DNA of 64,000 nucleotides, from NCBI RefSeq assembly GCF_011397635.1, contig NC_064756.1:39316133-39380132 (forward strand), in the 5' to 3' direction. Below are positions 44,051 to 54,212 of this stretch, one piece after another. The first letter of the stretch is position 1, and the number at the start of each line of letters is the position of its first letter. The position numbers and the translations under genes were made by a program. This stretch comes from Epinephelus fuscoguttatus. Its lineage: Eukaryota; Chordata; Actinopteri; Perciformes; Serranidae. Below the pieces are notes generated by a model. The model was given only the letters and a program-made list of their open reading frames with translations, was not told the DNA's origin and searched no databases.

Positions 44051-46852
44051 CTTCTGTGAAAATCTATGAAACATTTAACTATCATCCTCCCTTCCCTCAA
44101 ACACCAGGACAACCAAATAATCTTTTTTTAATTCAACAGTACCTGCACTCCAGGTACTCTGTGCCCATGCAGTACCAGCCATCAAGGTCCAGGACTCTGC
44201 GGACGGTCTTGTAAATCCCGCCACCTGTTAGTTTGTGACCGCAGGTTGGACACTTGAGGTGGTACTGCCACATGCGGTACGGAGCCCAGAGGAAGAAGGA
44301 CCGCTGGAAGAAGGCGTCAGGGGAAGAGGGACGCTGGTTGTACACCAGCCGTGGTCCAGGCGGGTGGTACCACAGCTGGAGCCTAGGGGACAGGACTGGC
44401 CTCCCTGTCTGGTCCTTTACAAAGAGAGCCCTGGCGACCCACTCCTGCTCCGCTGAAGGCAGTCTGCTCCTCCACGCCGCAGGCAGCAGGACCTGTAACA
44501 ACACATACAGTTCACTGACCTGCAGCTGTAAACAACACACTCCTATCACATGTTCACAACAACAACAACAACAACGACACAAACCTCCAGTCCAGGAGCA
44601 GCCAGCTTGAGAGGAGCAGGAGGTGGAGCTCTCCCTGCCACAGGAGCAGCAGGCTTTGGATGTGGTGGTGGAGTAGAGGAAGATGCTGTGAACAACAGTA
44701 AAAGAAATGTCACGCCCAAGATGTGTCTTGTTGTCTCCCGACACTATTACATTATTGAGAAGACACCCGGAAAAATACCTGAGAGGGCCGTGGTCCTTCT
44801 CTTCCTCGGACTAGATGACGAGGGGCGGGGCTGAGGTGCTGGTGCTGGTGGTGCAGGAGAAGATGCTGTCAACAACAAAAAAAGAAAAGTATTGCATTAT
44901 ATTTATCTTTACACGTCACATTCTAAGATAATGGAACAGTAGCTTATTGTACAAGCCACACTGTTACACAGCTCACATGCCATCAGCCATCACTTCCCAC
45001 TGTACTGACTACAATAAAGTTAAACAACACTGGCTCTGCCCTGAGACACAGCTGTATGAGGCACACACAGACTCACCTGCAGCTGCTATCTCCTGCTCAG
45101 CAGCAGCAGCAGCTTCCACCATCAGCTTGTCATCTTCATCCTCTGAGGAACCTGGAGACACAGTAATCAACAGTTCAATCAACACACAACAGGCAGCACT
45201 TCTACGAGATGAACATGAGACGGGAAAACAACTTCTGATAGAGTGTAAATATGAATGGAAAAGATGACTGGATACATACTTGACAGGACATAAACCCTCT
45301 TCTTCCTCAATGTGGACACAGATGAAGTGCTGAAGGAGGAGGTGGAGGGTGCAGTACTGCTGGTTTGAGACAGCGTTGCTGTTGCTGAAGGGGTCCGGAA
45401 GGTGGAGGAAGACTGGGACGATGAAACAGTGGCAGCAGCTGAGGAGGTGGTGGAAGCTTTATCAGCTGAGGTGGTGACAGTCCGCCTCGGCTCCTGGTCC
45501 CTCCTGACCACATACTGCTTCAGCTGCACCAGCCTTGAGTTGGGCTTGGTTGGAGTCTGCTGCCGAACCCAATTCCTGTAGCTGAGAGTTTGAAACAAAA
45601 CCTTGATTTAACATCACATCATTTGTGTCTGCACACCTTTGTAATGTAAAAACTACTTAATACTTTACACATTGCCTCACCTGCTGGTCTCTGCGTCCAC
45701 GGTCTCATAAAACTCCCAGTACGTCATTGTGCAGTATCTTCCAAAGCCCACCCTCCGGTCACCCTCTGCCTCAGTGTCCGTGCACCTTTTGTCTGCTATG
45801 GCGGCTGCCATAGCAGGAAAGAGGCGGGCATACTCCAGCAGCCGGTCTTTGTTGGACACGAGTGGGATGCTGCCATCTCCCCACTCAGTCTCTGCCTCGT
45901 GGCTGGCCAGCAGAGCGGCTGCATAGCCAGCGTCGTGGGTCAGCAGCCACTGGAAGGTCTGGCCCCGGTACTGACCAAACAAGACCTCCATCTGACTGAG
46001 GACTTGCCTGCAATCACCTGGGTTCCTCCCCAGGGCTGAGACCCTCGCCTTGGCATCAGCCTCTGCCCTCTGCTCCGTCACTGGCAGTCTGGCTGTGGTC
46101 TGCTCTGATCTGCTGTTCTGCTGGGCCATCTGAACAGCTTCAGGACTGGCCTGAAGCTGCAGCTGGGTGGTACCAGACAGGATACAAAATCTGGCGTAAA
46201 GCTCATTCTGAAAAAAGACAAGAGGGAATAAGAAGCTGGGAGTCAGAAAACCTTTAAATGTGAACTGCAGTCTTACTTGGCAGTTACAAGCTGGCAAAGG
46301 GAAAACAGCTGTTATCTCTTTGTTCTGACTGATTTCAGCCCAGTAGGACACTCTCACCTGAGATGTCAGGTTGTAACATTCACTTCATTCCCACCAGGAC
46401 TATTACTGACTGTGACACCCTCCTTCCCTCAGTTACCCAGATTTATAGACAAAAATTTAGCTTTGATAATTAATGTCTATAACATTCAACCTCATTTATG
46501 AATGTATCATTTAACTGTGTAGGCTAATTATGCTGCTATGAAATTACTGCTGTTTTCTGTGTCTATGCCCAACATTAATGCTTTCAGCTACTTTATTATA
46601 ACTACCAGTATGTGGAGATTGTGGACCGGTCTCTCATTCATTCATTCATTCATTCAGGTCACTAAACATGAACTTATGGCAGCTCCGTTGCCTTGAACTT
46701 GCAGAGCCGCGGTTAACCCACAGATTGCTAAAACCAAGCTAATTCAGGCACAGCTAACAATAGAAAATCACAAATACAATCTTTAATATGCTAACGTTAA
46801 CGCGATAACGTTACCTTTGGGCTTAAATATAGTAGCAGTCCCTGATTTTGCA

Positions 46853-48692
46853 GTAAAGTTGGAAAGATATTGGCAGATTCGAACTTCCGGTGTTGCACAC
46901 CTGTTGCACCGAAATCTGTGACTGTCGGAATCTGTGACCGCAGGGGGCGATGTTGCACACTGTCTGCGTGTGTGTGGCCATCAGCAATGGCAATGGAAAG
47001 TAGATAGCCTTAAGGTAGATGTTGTAAATTACTTTTATCATAACAACGTTTTGTGTGATAATGTATGCACTGTTTAATAAATGAGTAAACATCGACACAG
47101 GTGCTCTGTTATTGCCTCAATATTTGGACAGATTTATTTTCATTTCAAAGTTCAACTGTAAAGAGCTAGATGCACAGCCATCAGAATATGTGACCTCACT
47201 GAATCTGCATAATAATGAGTTTAAACCTCAAAATAACTGTTGTCAATCCTTCTGTCATCCTCTCACATCAATATGGACACATATATTTGTATTTGGGATC
47301 ATCACAGAGATAGAAACACAGAGGTCACATATTGTGATGGCTGTACAGCGGTCACAGATTCCGACAGTCACAGATTTCGACGGTCACAGATTTCGGTGCA
47401 ACACCGGCATCAATAACTCTTCAGTGAAACGTTGTTAAAACACAAGACACACATATTTTCAATCGTAGTAATACAGACAACGAACTATAACATAATATTC
47501 ATCAAAATGAGCCGTCCTCGGAGCCACACCAAGAACATTGGTGTTTACATGCAGCCGGCTGTGAGCGCAGCGCGCAGAGACCGTCTAGACAGTGCAACAC
47601 CGAAAAGAGATATTACAAAAATATTCAATAACGTCACTATAATACAGTGTAGTGTCACCAAACTCACTCCACACTTCATTGGTCTCCTACAGACTCCACT
47701 ACACCACTTGGTTGGAAAGAAAGGCATTTTATATCATTTCTGGGAATTTTTATTAGGAATATTAATCAATAATTTCAATATGATGCAGTGTAGTGTCACC
47801 AAACTCACTCCACACTTCACTGGTCTCCTACAGCGTACACTACAACACTTGGTTGGAAATGCAGGCATTTTACATAATTTCTGGGAATTTCCATTAGGAA
47901 TATTAATCAGTAATTTCAATACGATATTAAGATTATTCTTCTTTTTCCCTCCGCTTCTTTAAACTGGAATTTGACCCCCTAAACATGCTTCAAAACTCAC
48001 CAAAATGCATGTCAGGACTGGCGAAATATTTTATGAAATGAAGAAATTAATCCGAAAATTGTCAAAATGGCCTCTCTAGCGCCACCTAGCCCTTTAGGCA
48101 CACTGAAATGGCCGCTGCGGCTTGTAGGAATGACGTAGAAGGATGAAACCAAAACTGGCTTGTTCGTCTCACTGTAATAATTTATTATGTAAAATCCCTT
48201 CCTTTCCAACCAAGTGTTGTAGTGTACTCTGTAGGAGACCAATGAAGTGTGGAGTGAGTTTGGTGACACTACACTGCATCATATTGAAATTATTGATTAA
48301 TATTCCTAATAAAAATTCCCAGAAATTATGTAAAATGCCTTTCTTTCCAACCAAGTGTTGTCGCGGAGTCTGTAGGAGACCAATGAAGTGTGGAGTGAGT
48401 TTGGTGACACTACACTGTATTATAGTGACGTTATTGAATATTTTAGTAACATCTCTTTTCGGTGTTGCACTTTGTAGACGGTCTCTGCGCGCTGCGCTCA
48501 CAGCCGGCTGCACGTAAACACCAATGTTCTTGGTGTGGCTCCGAGGACAGCTCATTTTGATGATTATTATGTTGTAGCTCGTTGTCTGTATTACTACGAT
48601 TGAAAATATGTGTGTTTTGTGTTTTAACAACGTTTCACTGAAGAGTTATTGATCCCGGAAGTTCGAATCTGCCAATATCTTTCCAACTTTAC
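46853..48692. mobile_element. Foldback element with long inverted arms
   Basis: The ends are a perfect inverted repeat of 38 bp (GTAAAGTTGGAAAGATATTG onward). Internally 47408-47930 pairs with about 48190-48652 as a long inverted repeat, so nearly the whole element could fold on itself. Each arm holds two tandem ~135-bp units with 'ctacaacacttggttgg' and 'caccaaactcactccac'. The frame starting MSRPRSHTKNIGVY (47506) occurs in both arms and is not convincing as a gene. The left arm is lengthened by a Ginger-like MITE. It lies in the 5' region of the 15-exon gene. Confidence 0.8.
46891..47403. mobile_element. Ginger-like MITE, CCGG TSD, in foldback arm
   Basis: Starts TGTTGCACACCTGTTGCACC and ends with the complement of TGTTGCACCGAAATCTG, with CCGG at 46887-46890 and 47404-47407. 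The other foldback arm keeps the unoccupied site (gaacttCCGGgatcaata in complement). 'tctgtgaccg' and 'gtcggaatc' repeats near both ends resemble multiple binding sites. No gene inside. Confidence 0.8.
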
Positions 48693-48811
48693 CTAACCTT
48701 TTTTTTTTTTTTTAATGCTTTATTGAACATAGTGCAAATACAAGTATACACAACAATGTGTGTGTATGACAAATGTTAGTGTATACAACTTGGACAACAG
48801 ACAGTTCAGTG

Positions 48812-51800
48812 TTATAAATACGCCAGGGGGGATAATATTAAAGGAAAAATGAGATCAATGTCTTTTTTGAGTCTTTGCAGATAAAGATTAGTTGGGTAAA
48901 ATCTGTGAAGCATTTTGAATGTTATTTCTTTGACTTTGTTTGTCAAGAAGAATTTATGAGGCAATAGCCAGACTTTTTCCCAACAAATGTCTCCAACAAA
49001 GGAGGACCAGTATGATATAGCAGAGGGTGTGCTAACAATATCCTGTTGAAAAAGTTGATGAATAAGTTTGTTTCTATTCTTAGTGTTCAAAGAAAAACAA
49101 GCTTCTCCAACAACTGTTTTAGTCACATCAGGTAGTGCAGGGCAAGTGTCGTTTGTTTTAAAGCCTTTAAACAGTGACATAACACCTGAAGGCACAGCAT
49201 CAAATACAACAGAAAAATCCTTAGGTGTAACAGGTATACCATAATGTTGAATGAATTCAGCATAATTGTAAAGTTGCCCATGTTGATTAAACAACTGACT
49301 CAATAAAAAAAGGTTATTATCAAACCACCGTTGGAGAAAAATTGACTTGTTTTTATAAAGAACATATTTATTGTTCCAAATTAAAAATTTGTGGGGTGTA
49401 AAATTGTGTTTGTAGATTAGACACCATGCTAGTAACATCTGCTTATGGAATGAACCCAGTTTGATAGGAATTTTGTCAATACTGTAAGAACAGAGCAACA
49501 AAAAATTAAGGCCACCTACTGAGGAGAAGACATAGTGGGGAATAAAATTCCATAAGGAGGTTGGACACATGAGGTAACGTTTGATCCAGTTTATTTTGAA
49601 AGTATAATTTAAAGTGGTGAAGTCTAAAAAATTAAGACCACCCTTACTATATTCATTCATCAAAACAGATTTTTTTAAGTAATGGGTCCGATTTTTCCAC
49701 ACAAAATCAAATAAAACTTTGTCTATTGTTTTACTGACATGACTGTCTACACCTAGTGACAGCGCAGCGTATGTTAATCTAGATATTCCCTCTGCCTTTG
49801 AAAGAAGAATCCTGCCTCTTAGAGATAAGTCACATAAAAGCCACATATTAAATTTCTTTTTTGTCTTATCAATTATTGGGTTGAAGTTATTGGCACATCT
49901 TTGGGATTCATTTTTATCGATAATGACACCTAAATAAGTAACTGAATTTTTTTATTTGAATATTGGAAATCGAATTAGTATAACAATTTTTAATAGGTAA
50001 TAATTCACATTTTTTAAGATTTAATCGAAGACCGGAAGCTTTAGTAAAGTGATCTATAAGACTAATAGCTAAAGGTACTTGAGAACTGTTCTTTAGGAAC
50101 AAGGTCGTGTCATCTGCCAGCTGACTTATAATGATAGTTCTGTCAGCAATGGTGATACCTTTCAAATTACTGTGTTTAATACGTTCACATAAAAGTTGAG
50201 CAGCAAGTAAAAATAAATAAGGGGAAATTGGACATCCTTGCCGAACGCCTCGTTTCACATCAAATCTAGAAGATGCACCAAATTTGAGTTTAATCGAACA
50301 ATTGGCATTATTGTAAAGAGTTTTGACTGCATTACAGAAGTAGCGTCTGAAGCTGAATTTCTGTAACGCATGAAAAAGAAAAGAATGTTCAACAGTATCA
50401 AAAGCTTTAAAAAAAATCTAAGAAAAGCAGAAAACTGTCATCTGAGATCAGGTGTGAATAATCAAGCAGGTCTAAGACCAGCCTTATATTATTTGTGATG
50501 TGTCTATTCGGCATAAAGCCTGATTGAGCTTCATCAATTAGAGAATCAAGAACTTTTTTAATTCTTTTAGCAAGGCTTAGGGCCAAGATTTTATAGTCAT
50601 TATTTAACAGACAGATTGGGCGCCAATTGTCAATGTGAAGAGGGTCTTTCCGTGGTTTAGGGATTAATGTAATCAAACCTTGAGTCATACTAGTAGGCAA
50701 AGTGCTGGATGATAGACTTTCATTGAACACTTGAAGGAGAAAAGGCGCCATCTGCTGGCTGAAAATCTTGTAGAATTCTGACGACAACCCATCTGTTCCT
50801 GGTGATTTGTTATCTTTTAATAAAGCAATACTGTTACAAATTTCTGTTTGTGATAAAGGTAGATCACAAAGATCTCTTTCCGAATCATCAAGTTGAGGAG
50901 TATGTTGTAGAGAATTTAGGAACGACAGAGTGTCAGTTTCAGAGTATTCAGAAGTGTATAATTTTCTATAAAATGTGGAACAGAAATCAGATAGGAATTT
51001 TGAGTCATCAGTTATATTTCCATTAATTATTAATTCATCAATAGTGTTGATTTTTGCGTGATGTTTTTCCATTTTGAAGAAATAGGCAGAGTTCTGTTCT
51101 CCTTCTGCCAGCCAGTTTTTCCAGGATCTAATAAAAGCTCCTTCTGCCCTCCTTTTGTAAATAATATCAAGTTTCTCTTGTAAATTATACATTTTAATTT
51201 TATCCTCTTCTGTTAAATTGTCTGGTGATGTTTGAGAGAATTGGGATATACCTGCAATAACATTTTGTTCCTCTAATTTCCTGGCTTTAGCAAGTCTGCT
51301 TCCATAGGTCCTAAGGTATTTTGCTGATTCATGCTTAAAAAGTTCCCACTTTAAGCAAAATGAATTATCTACTTTTGCCTTTTTGTAAAAAAAATGATAT
51401 TAAGTATGAAATTCTTGATTGGACTTCTTTAGACTGAAGAAGCGAGTTGTTTAATTTCCAAAACTTTGCTTTTCTGCCTTGATCAGAAGGAGACAGTTTA
51501 ATAGAAATGTAAATAGCTTTGTGATCACTTAAAGGACAGGGAATAATGTCAACAGTCGCATCTTGTTCCTTAAGGTGTTTGGATACTAACCAGAAATCTA
51601 TACGGGAAAACCTTGTGTTATCTTTGTTACTCCAAGTGAATGTTACTATATCTGGGAATTTGAGTCTCCATATGTCCACTAAGACATATCTTTCCATAAA
51701 GAGTTTAATAAAAGTATTCCTGTTATCATCACGAGCAGGTGGCCATCTGTCTATCAGCGGGTTCAACATAACATTAATATCTCCTCCAACTATGATGTAG

Positions 51801-52207
51801 GAATTTGGAAATTTGGTTAACCAATATTTAAGTCTGCCTTCTATGTCAGCAAATAATTGAATGTTTTCTAAACTAGAGTTGTACCCATAAACATTGACTA
51901 GAATCAAGATAATCTTATTATAAGTAATAACTTGACAGACAAAATGTCCATTTGGATCAGTGTTAGTATGTAAAATGTCACTGCTGTACCTGTTTTTCAT
52001 GGTTAAAGCCCCAGCTGATCTTTCTGTGCAATGAGAAAACCATAAATCATTACCCCACTGGGTTCTCCAAAAATTCTCATCACTTGAAGTTGAATGGGAT
52101 TCCTGGCAAAAACAAAAATCTGTATTAAGCTGTTTGGTAAATAAAAATAAAGCTTTACGTTTTGTGATATTTCTTAACCCCCTGGCGTTTAGGGAAACTA
52201 TAGACAA
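48812..52207 (-). pseudogene. L1 ORF2: endonuclease and reverse transcriptase
   Basis: The APE endonuclease starts MSIVSLNARGLRN with FCQESHS, IVGGDINVML and CPLSDHKAIYI. The RT has NWRPICLLNNDYKILALSLA, QSGFMPNRHI, RGVRQGCPISPYLF and the active site QLADDT, then RLNLKKCELL. The C-terminal part runs WLLCDLSLRGRILLSKAEG to LSPLAYL at 48812. Expected length about 1130 residues. Three frame changes, near 51390, 50410 and 49945, each lie at an A/T homopolymer of seven or eight bases. No other stops noted. ORF2 would copy the RNA at a nicked target (target-primed reverse transcription). Confidence 0.9.
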
Positions 52208-52610
52208 TGAAATACTGAAATAAAGAAACCTGAAGTAATACTACGAACTGGTGGGCAAATGCTGAAACACTGAGCAATAGCTGCACCTAAAACAGTCAAC
52301 TTAGTCAGTGGCAATTTTAACTTTAAAGTCAACTAACACAAATGAAGTCAGGATACTTTCAATTGAGTAGTTCTTGGTGATGGACAAATATAGTTCTTAG
52401 GATAAGATGTATATCCAAAAAATGGTCTTCTTGACACAAAAATAGTCTCAGAGGAATGTAACAGAAAGAAGAAAAATGTAAAGATGGAGTGAACTCAGAA
52501 CCTTGCAACGCAGTGTCCATCAGTAAGCCAGATTTAGTGAGTCAGGAGATAAAAGTTTGAATGATCCATGACTTCAACAGGACAAGCTGAATTCCAAAGT
52601 CACAATTAAC

Positions 52611-53517
52611 TTATGTGATCTCCTTTCCGTCGATGAAGGCCCGTGCACCAACATAATAAGCAGGTTTACCTTCACTGCGCGCCTTCTTTACCATGGGCCA
52701 CGTCTTCAGCCTGGCCTCCCTGACGAGCTGAGACAGATCTTCAGCAAAGCGAAGTTTGCTGTCACGCATGAAGGGATGCTTTTTGGCCGATTTCCAAATA
52801 GCATCTCTGCAGGACCTCATGGAGAATCGGATGATGATGGCTCTGGGATTTGTGTTGTTTTGTGATCGTTTCCCAAGACGATGTGCAACATCAACAGCAG
52901 CCGTAAGCTTGTCTTTTTCCCCTGGAAGGATGTTCTGGCAGATCTGTATGGCTTTTTCTTTCACATTTTCGGATGAGTCTTCAGCAACACCATATAGCTT
53001 CAGGTTCCACCTCCTCGAGTATGACTCCAGCTCGCAGACACGCGTTTGGAGGCTGACAACTTTGCGCTCTTGCTCTTTGAGACGGGTGTCAACATTCATC
53101 ACTTTCTTCTGTGTATCTTTTATCTCACTGCATGCAAAGTCTAGCGTTTTCTTTATGCCTTCTATCTTCATGGTGTTTTCATCAATTTTCTTGGAGTTTA
53201 CACTCACAAGCCTTTCATTGTTGTCGGCTCGCTCATTTATGAGTTTAGAGAGAGTAGAGATGACGGCGTTGTCTTGAGAAAGTAACTCATGTTCTCCTTC
53301 ATACAGCGCTTTTTTTTGCAGCAGGAGATTTACAGGGAGTCACAGGTAGCGGAGGGAAAGGTTCTTCAGCCATAACTGCTACTGGAGGTGCCGTGCTAGC
53401 ATAGTCATGGCACGAGGTTATCAGCACATTACCTGGGCAGGAGTCGTACACGAGGTTTTTGCTTTTTTGCATCCTTTTTCTCTCCCGACTTGACATTAGA
53501 TTGATCTCAGTCATCAA
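52611..53517 (-). pseudogene. L1 ORF1: coiled-coil RNA-binding protein
   Basis: ATG at 53517 (MTEINLMSSRERKRMQ), with a frame change at an A-run near 53315. The reading then goes through YEGEHELLSQDNAVIS into a heptad coiled coil (IKDTQKKVMNVDTRLKEQE...), an RRM-like segment (ELESYSRRWNLKLYG, DVAHRLGKRSQ, IIIRFSMRSCRD) and a C-terminal domain (FAEDLSQLVREARLKTW). This order matches L1 ORF1p, the trimeric RNA chaperone. About 300 residues, stop at 52611. Confidence 0.85.
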
Positions 53518-53626
53518 GGAAGTTAGTATACGTCATATGAAAGTTGGTTGAAGTGTTATTTCTTCGCTTTTCACCGGTTAAAACTTTTTTTGTGCAGGAG
53601 CTCAGTGAAAACGACCTCACTCGGCA

Positions 53627-53635
53627 GCCATCTTG
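53627..53635 (-). promoter_or_regulatory. YY1-type site at L1 5' end
   Basis: CAAGATGGC on the minus strand, about ten bases from the 5' end of the LINE. In human L1 the same motif near the 5' end binds YY1 and positions the transcription start. Here the function is inferred from position and sequence. Confidence 0.6.
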
Positions 53636-53654
53636 GTCGCTCCCCCTTTACCTA

Positions 53655-53880
53655 ACCTTTTTAACCCACAACATTTACGTACAGTAGCGCCAGAAACGCC
53701 ATTTCCGAGCTTATAATGTGGCTACTTAGCTTCGTATTACGCTTCTGATGTAACTTCGCTAGCGAAACATGACATTTTCTCCAGTACAGTAACACTGATT
53801 TCATATTACAGTGACAGAAATCGGTAATACAACAGATCTCACCTCGCTCTTCGTCCGCTAACATCGATAACGTTAACGGC
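53655..53880 (-). repeat. 5' flank repeat, copy 2
   Basis: Direct repeat of 37310-37550. Read on the minus strand towards the 15-exon gene, this flank is separated from that gene by the LINE and the foldback element, both later insertions. It probably holds the 5' end of the 15-exon element. Confidence 0.7.
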
Positions 53881-54007
53881 GCTGCATTCAAGCGGGTGAG
53901 GGGAAAAAGAGCGACACGCCCATTAACCAATAGCAGTGACACAGGCTAACTGGAACCACCAATGAGAGCGTTCTACATTATTCCCCCTAACTGCACCTAA
54001 CTGGGAT

Positions 54008-54050
54008 AACTAACTGGGATGAGTGGACGGTCCACTTATCCCAGTTAGTT
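54008..54050. repeat. Near-perfect palindrome
   Basis: AACTAACTGGGATGAGTGG and its complement meet with almost no spacer (one mismatch). Lies about 20 bp left of the ISL2EU element. The sequence is unrelated to that element's ends. Confidence 0.75.
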
Positions 54051-54212
54051 CCAGTTACGATGTCCCTCCCATGGGTCTATTCTGTTGCTGATTCACGCTG
54101 TGCGTCACAAAACCGGAAGTAGTCAAACTCCGTGGATGTTTACTTCCGGTTCATCACTGGGGTCATCTTCGAGATCTACAACGGCAGAAATTGAGAAATC
54201 TAAGAGGTTAAA

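Larger units (their letters stand above)
40281..46207 (-). pseudogene. 15-exon transposon-like gene, zinc cluster and RNase-H-like core
   Basis: Fifteen minus-strand exons with GT-AG borders: 45681-46207, 45280-45581, 45077-45151, 44779-44865, 44585-44685, 44143-44492, 43808-43903, 43351-43675, 42935-43241, 42541-42676, 42235-42444, 41672-42072, 41296-41558, 40965-41197, 40281-40818. Phases agree at most junctions, about 1300 residues in all. Exon 1 has QTFQWLLTHDAGYAAALL. Exons 2-5 are Ser/Thr/Pro-rich. Exon 6 has FLWAPYRMWQYHLKCPTCG then C-x2-C, a zinc cluster resembling DUF6729 (from memory). Exon 9 has LYVDRDCC and LDIWHFIRR, likely RNase-H-type catalytic positions. Exon 10 has YRCARGSTSLESFH. 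The last exon has RCSHCGQRK. Exon 9 reads GVCSESHPF to a stop and its phase does not join exon 10, so a middle part is lost; the last exon also needs a frame change. No N-terminal Met exon was found. Probably a large DNA transposon gene. Confidence 0.6.
48704..53645 (-). mobile_element. L1-type LINE, near full length
   Basis: Minus orientation with a poly(A) tail (T run 48699-48713 on the plus strand) and a 5' end at 53645 reading GGGGGAGCGACCAAGATGGC. The target duplication CTTTACCTAACCTTTTT flanks it (48687-48703 and 53646-53662). It carries ORF1 and ORF2 and a 5' leader of about 130 bp. At about 4.9 kb it has not lost its 5' end, unlike most LINE copies. It inserted across the right end of the foldback element. 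Confidence 0.9.

Noticed and set aside
46821-46832. TATA box (tatatttaag) for the 15-exon gene
   Set aside because: A likely splice donor follows within about ten bases, so a start 30 bp downstream of this sequence would not fit.
47432-48630. Open frames of 150-176 residues in the foldback element
   Set aside because: The same protein wording appears from both arms because the arms are inverted repeats with tandem units. There is no known domain and no start context.
53299-53517. Stand-alone 72-residue gene
   Set aside because: It is the N-terminal part of L1 ORF1, separated by one frame change at an A-run.
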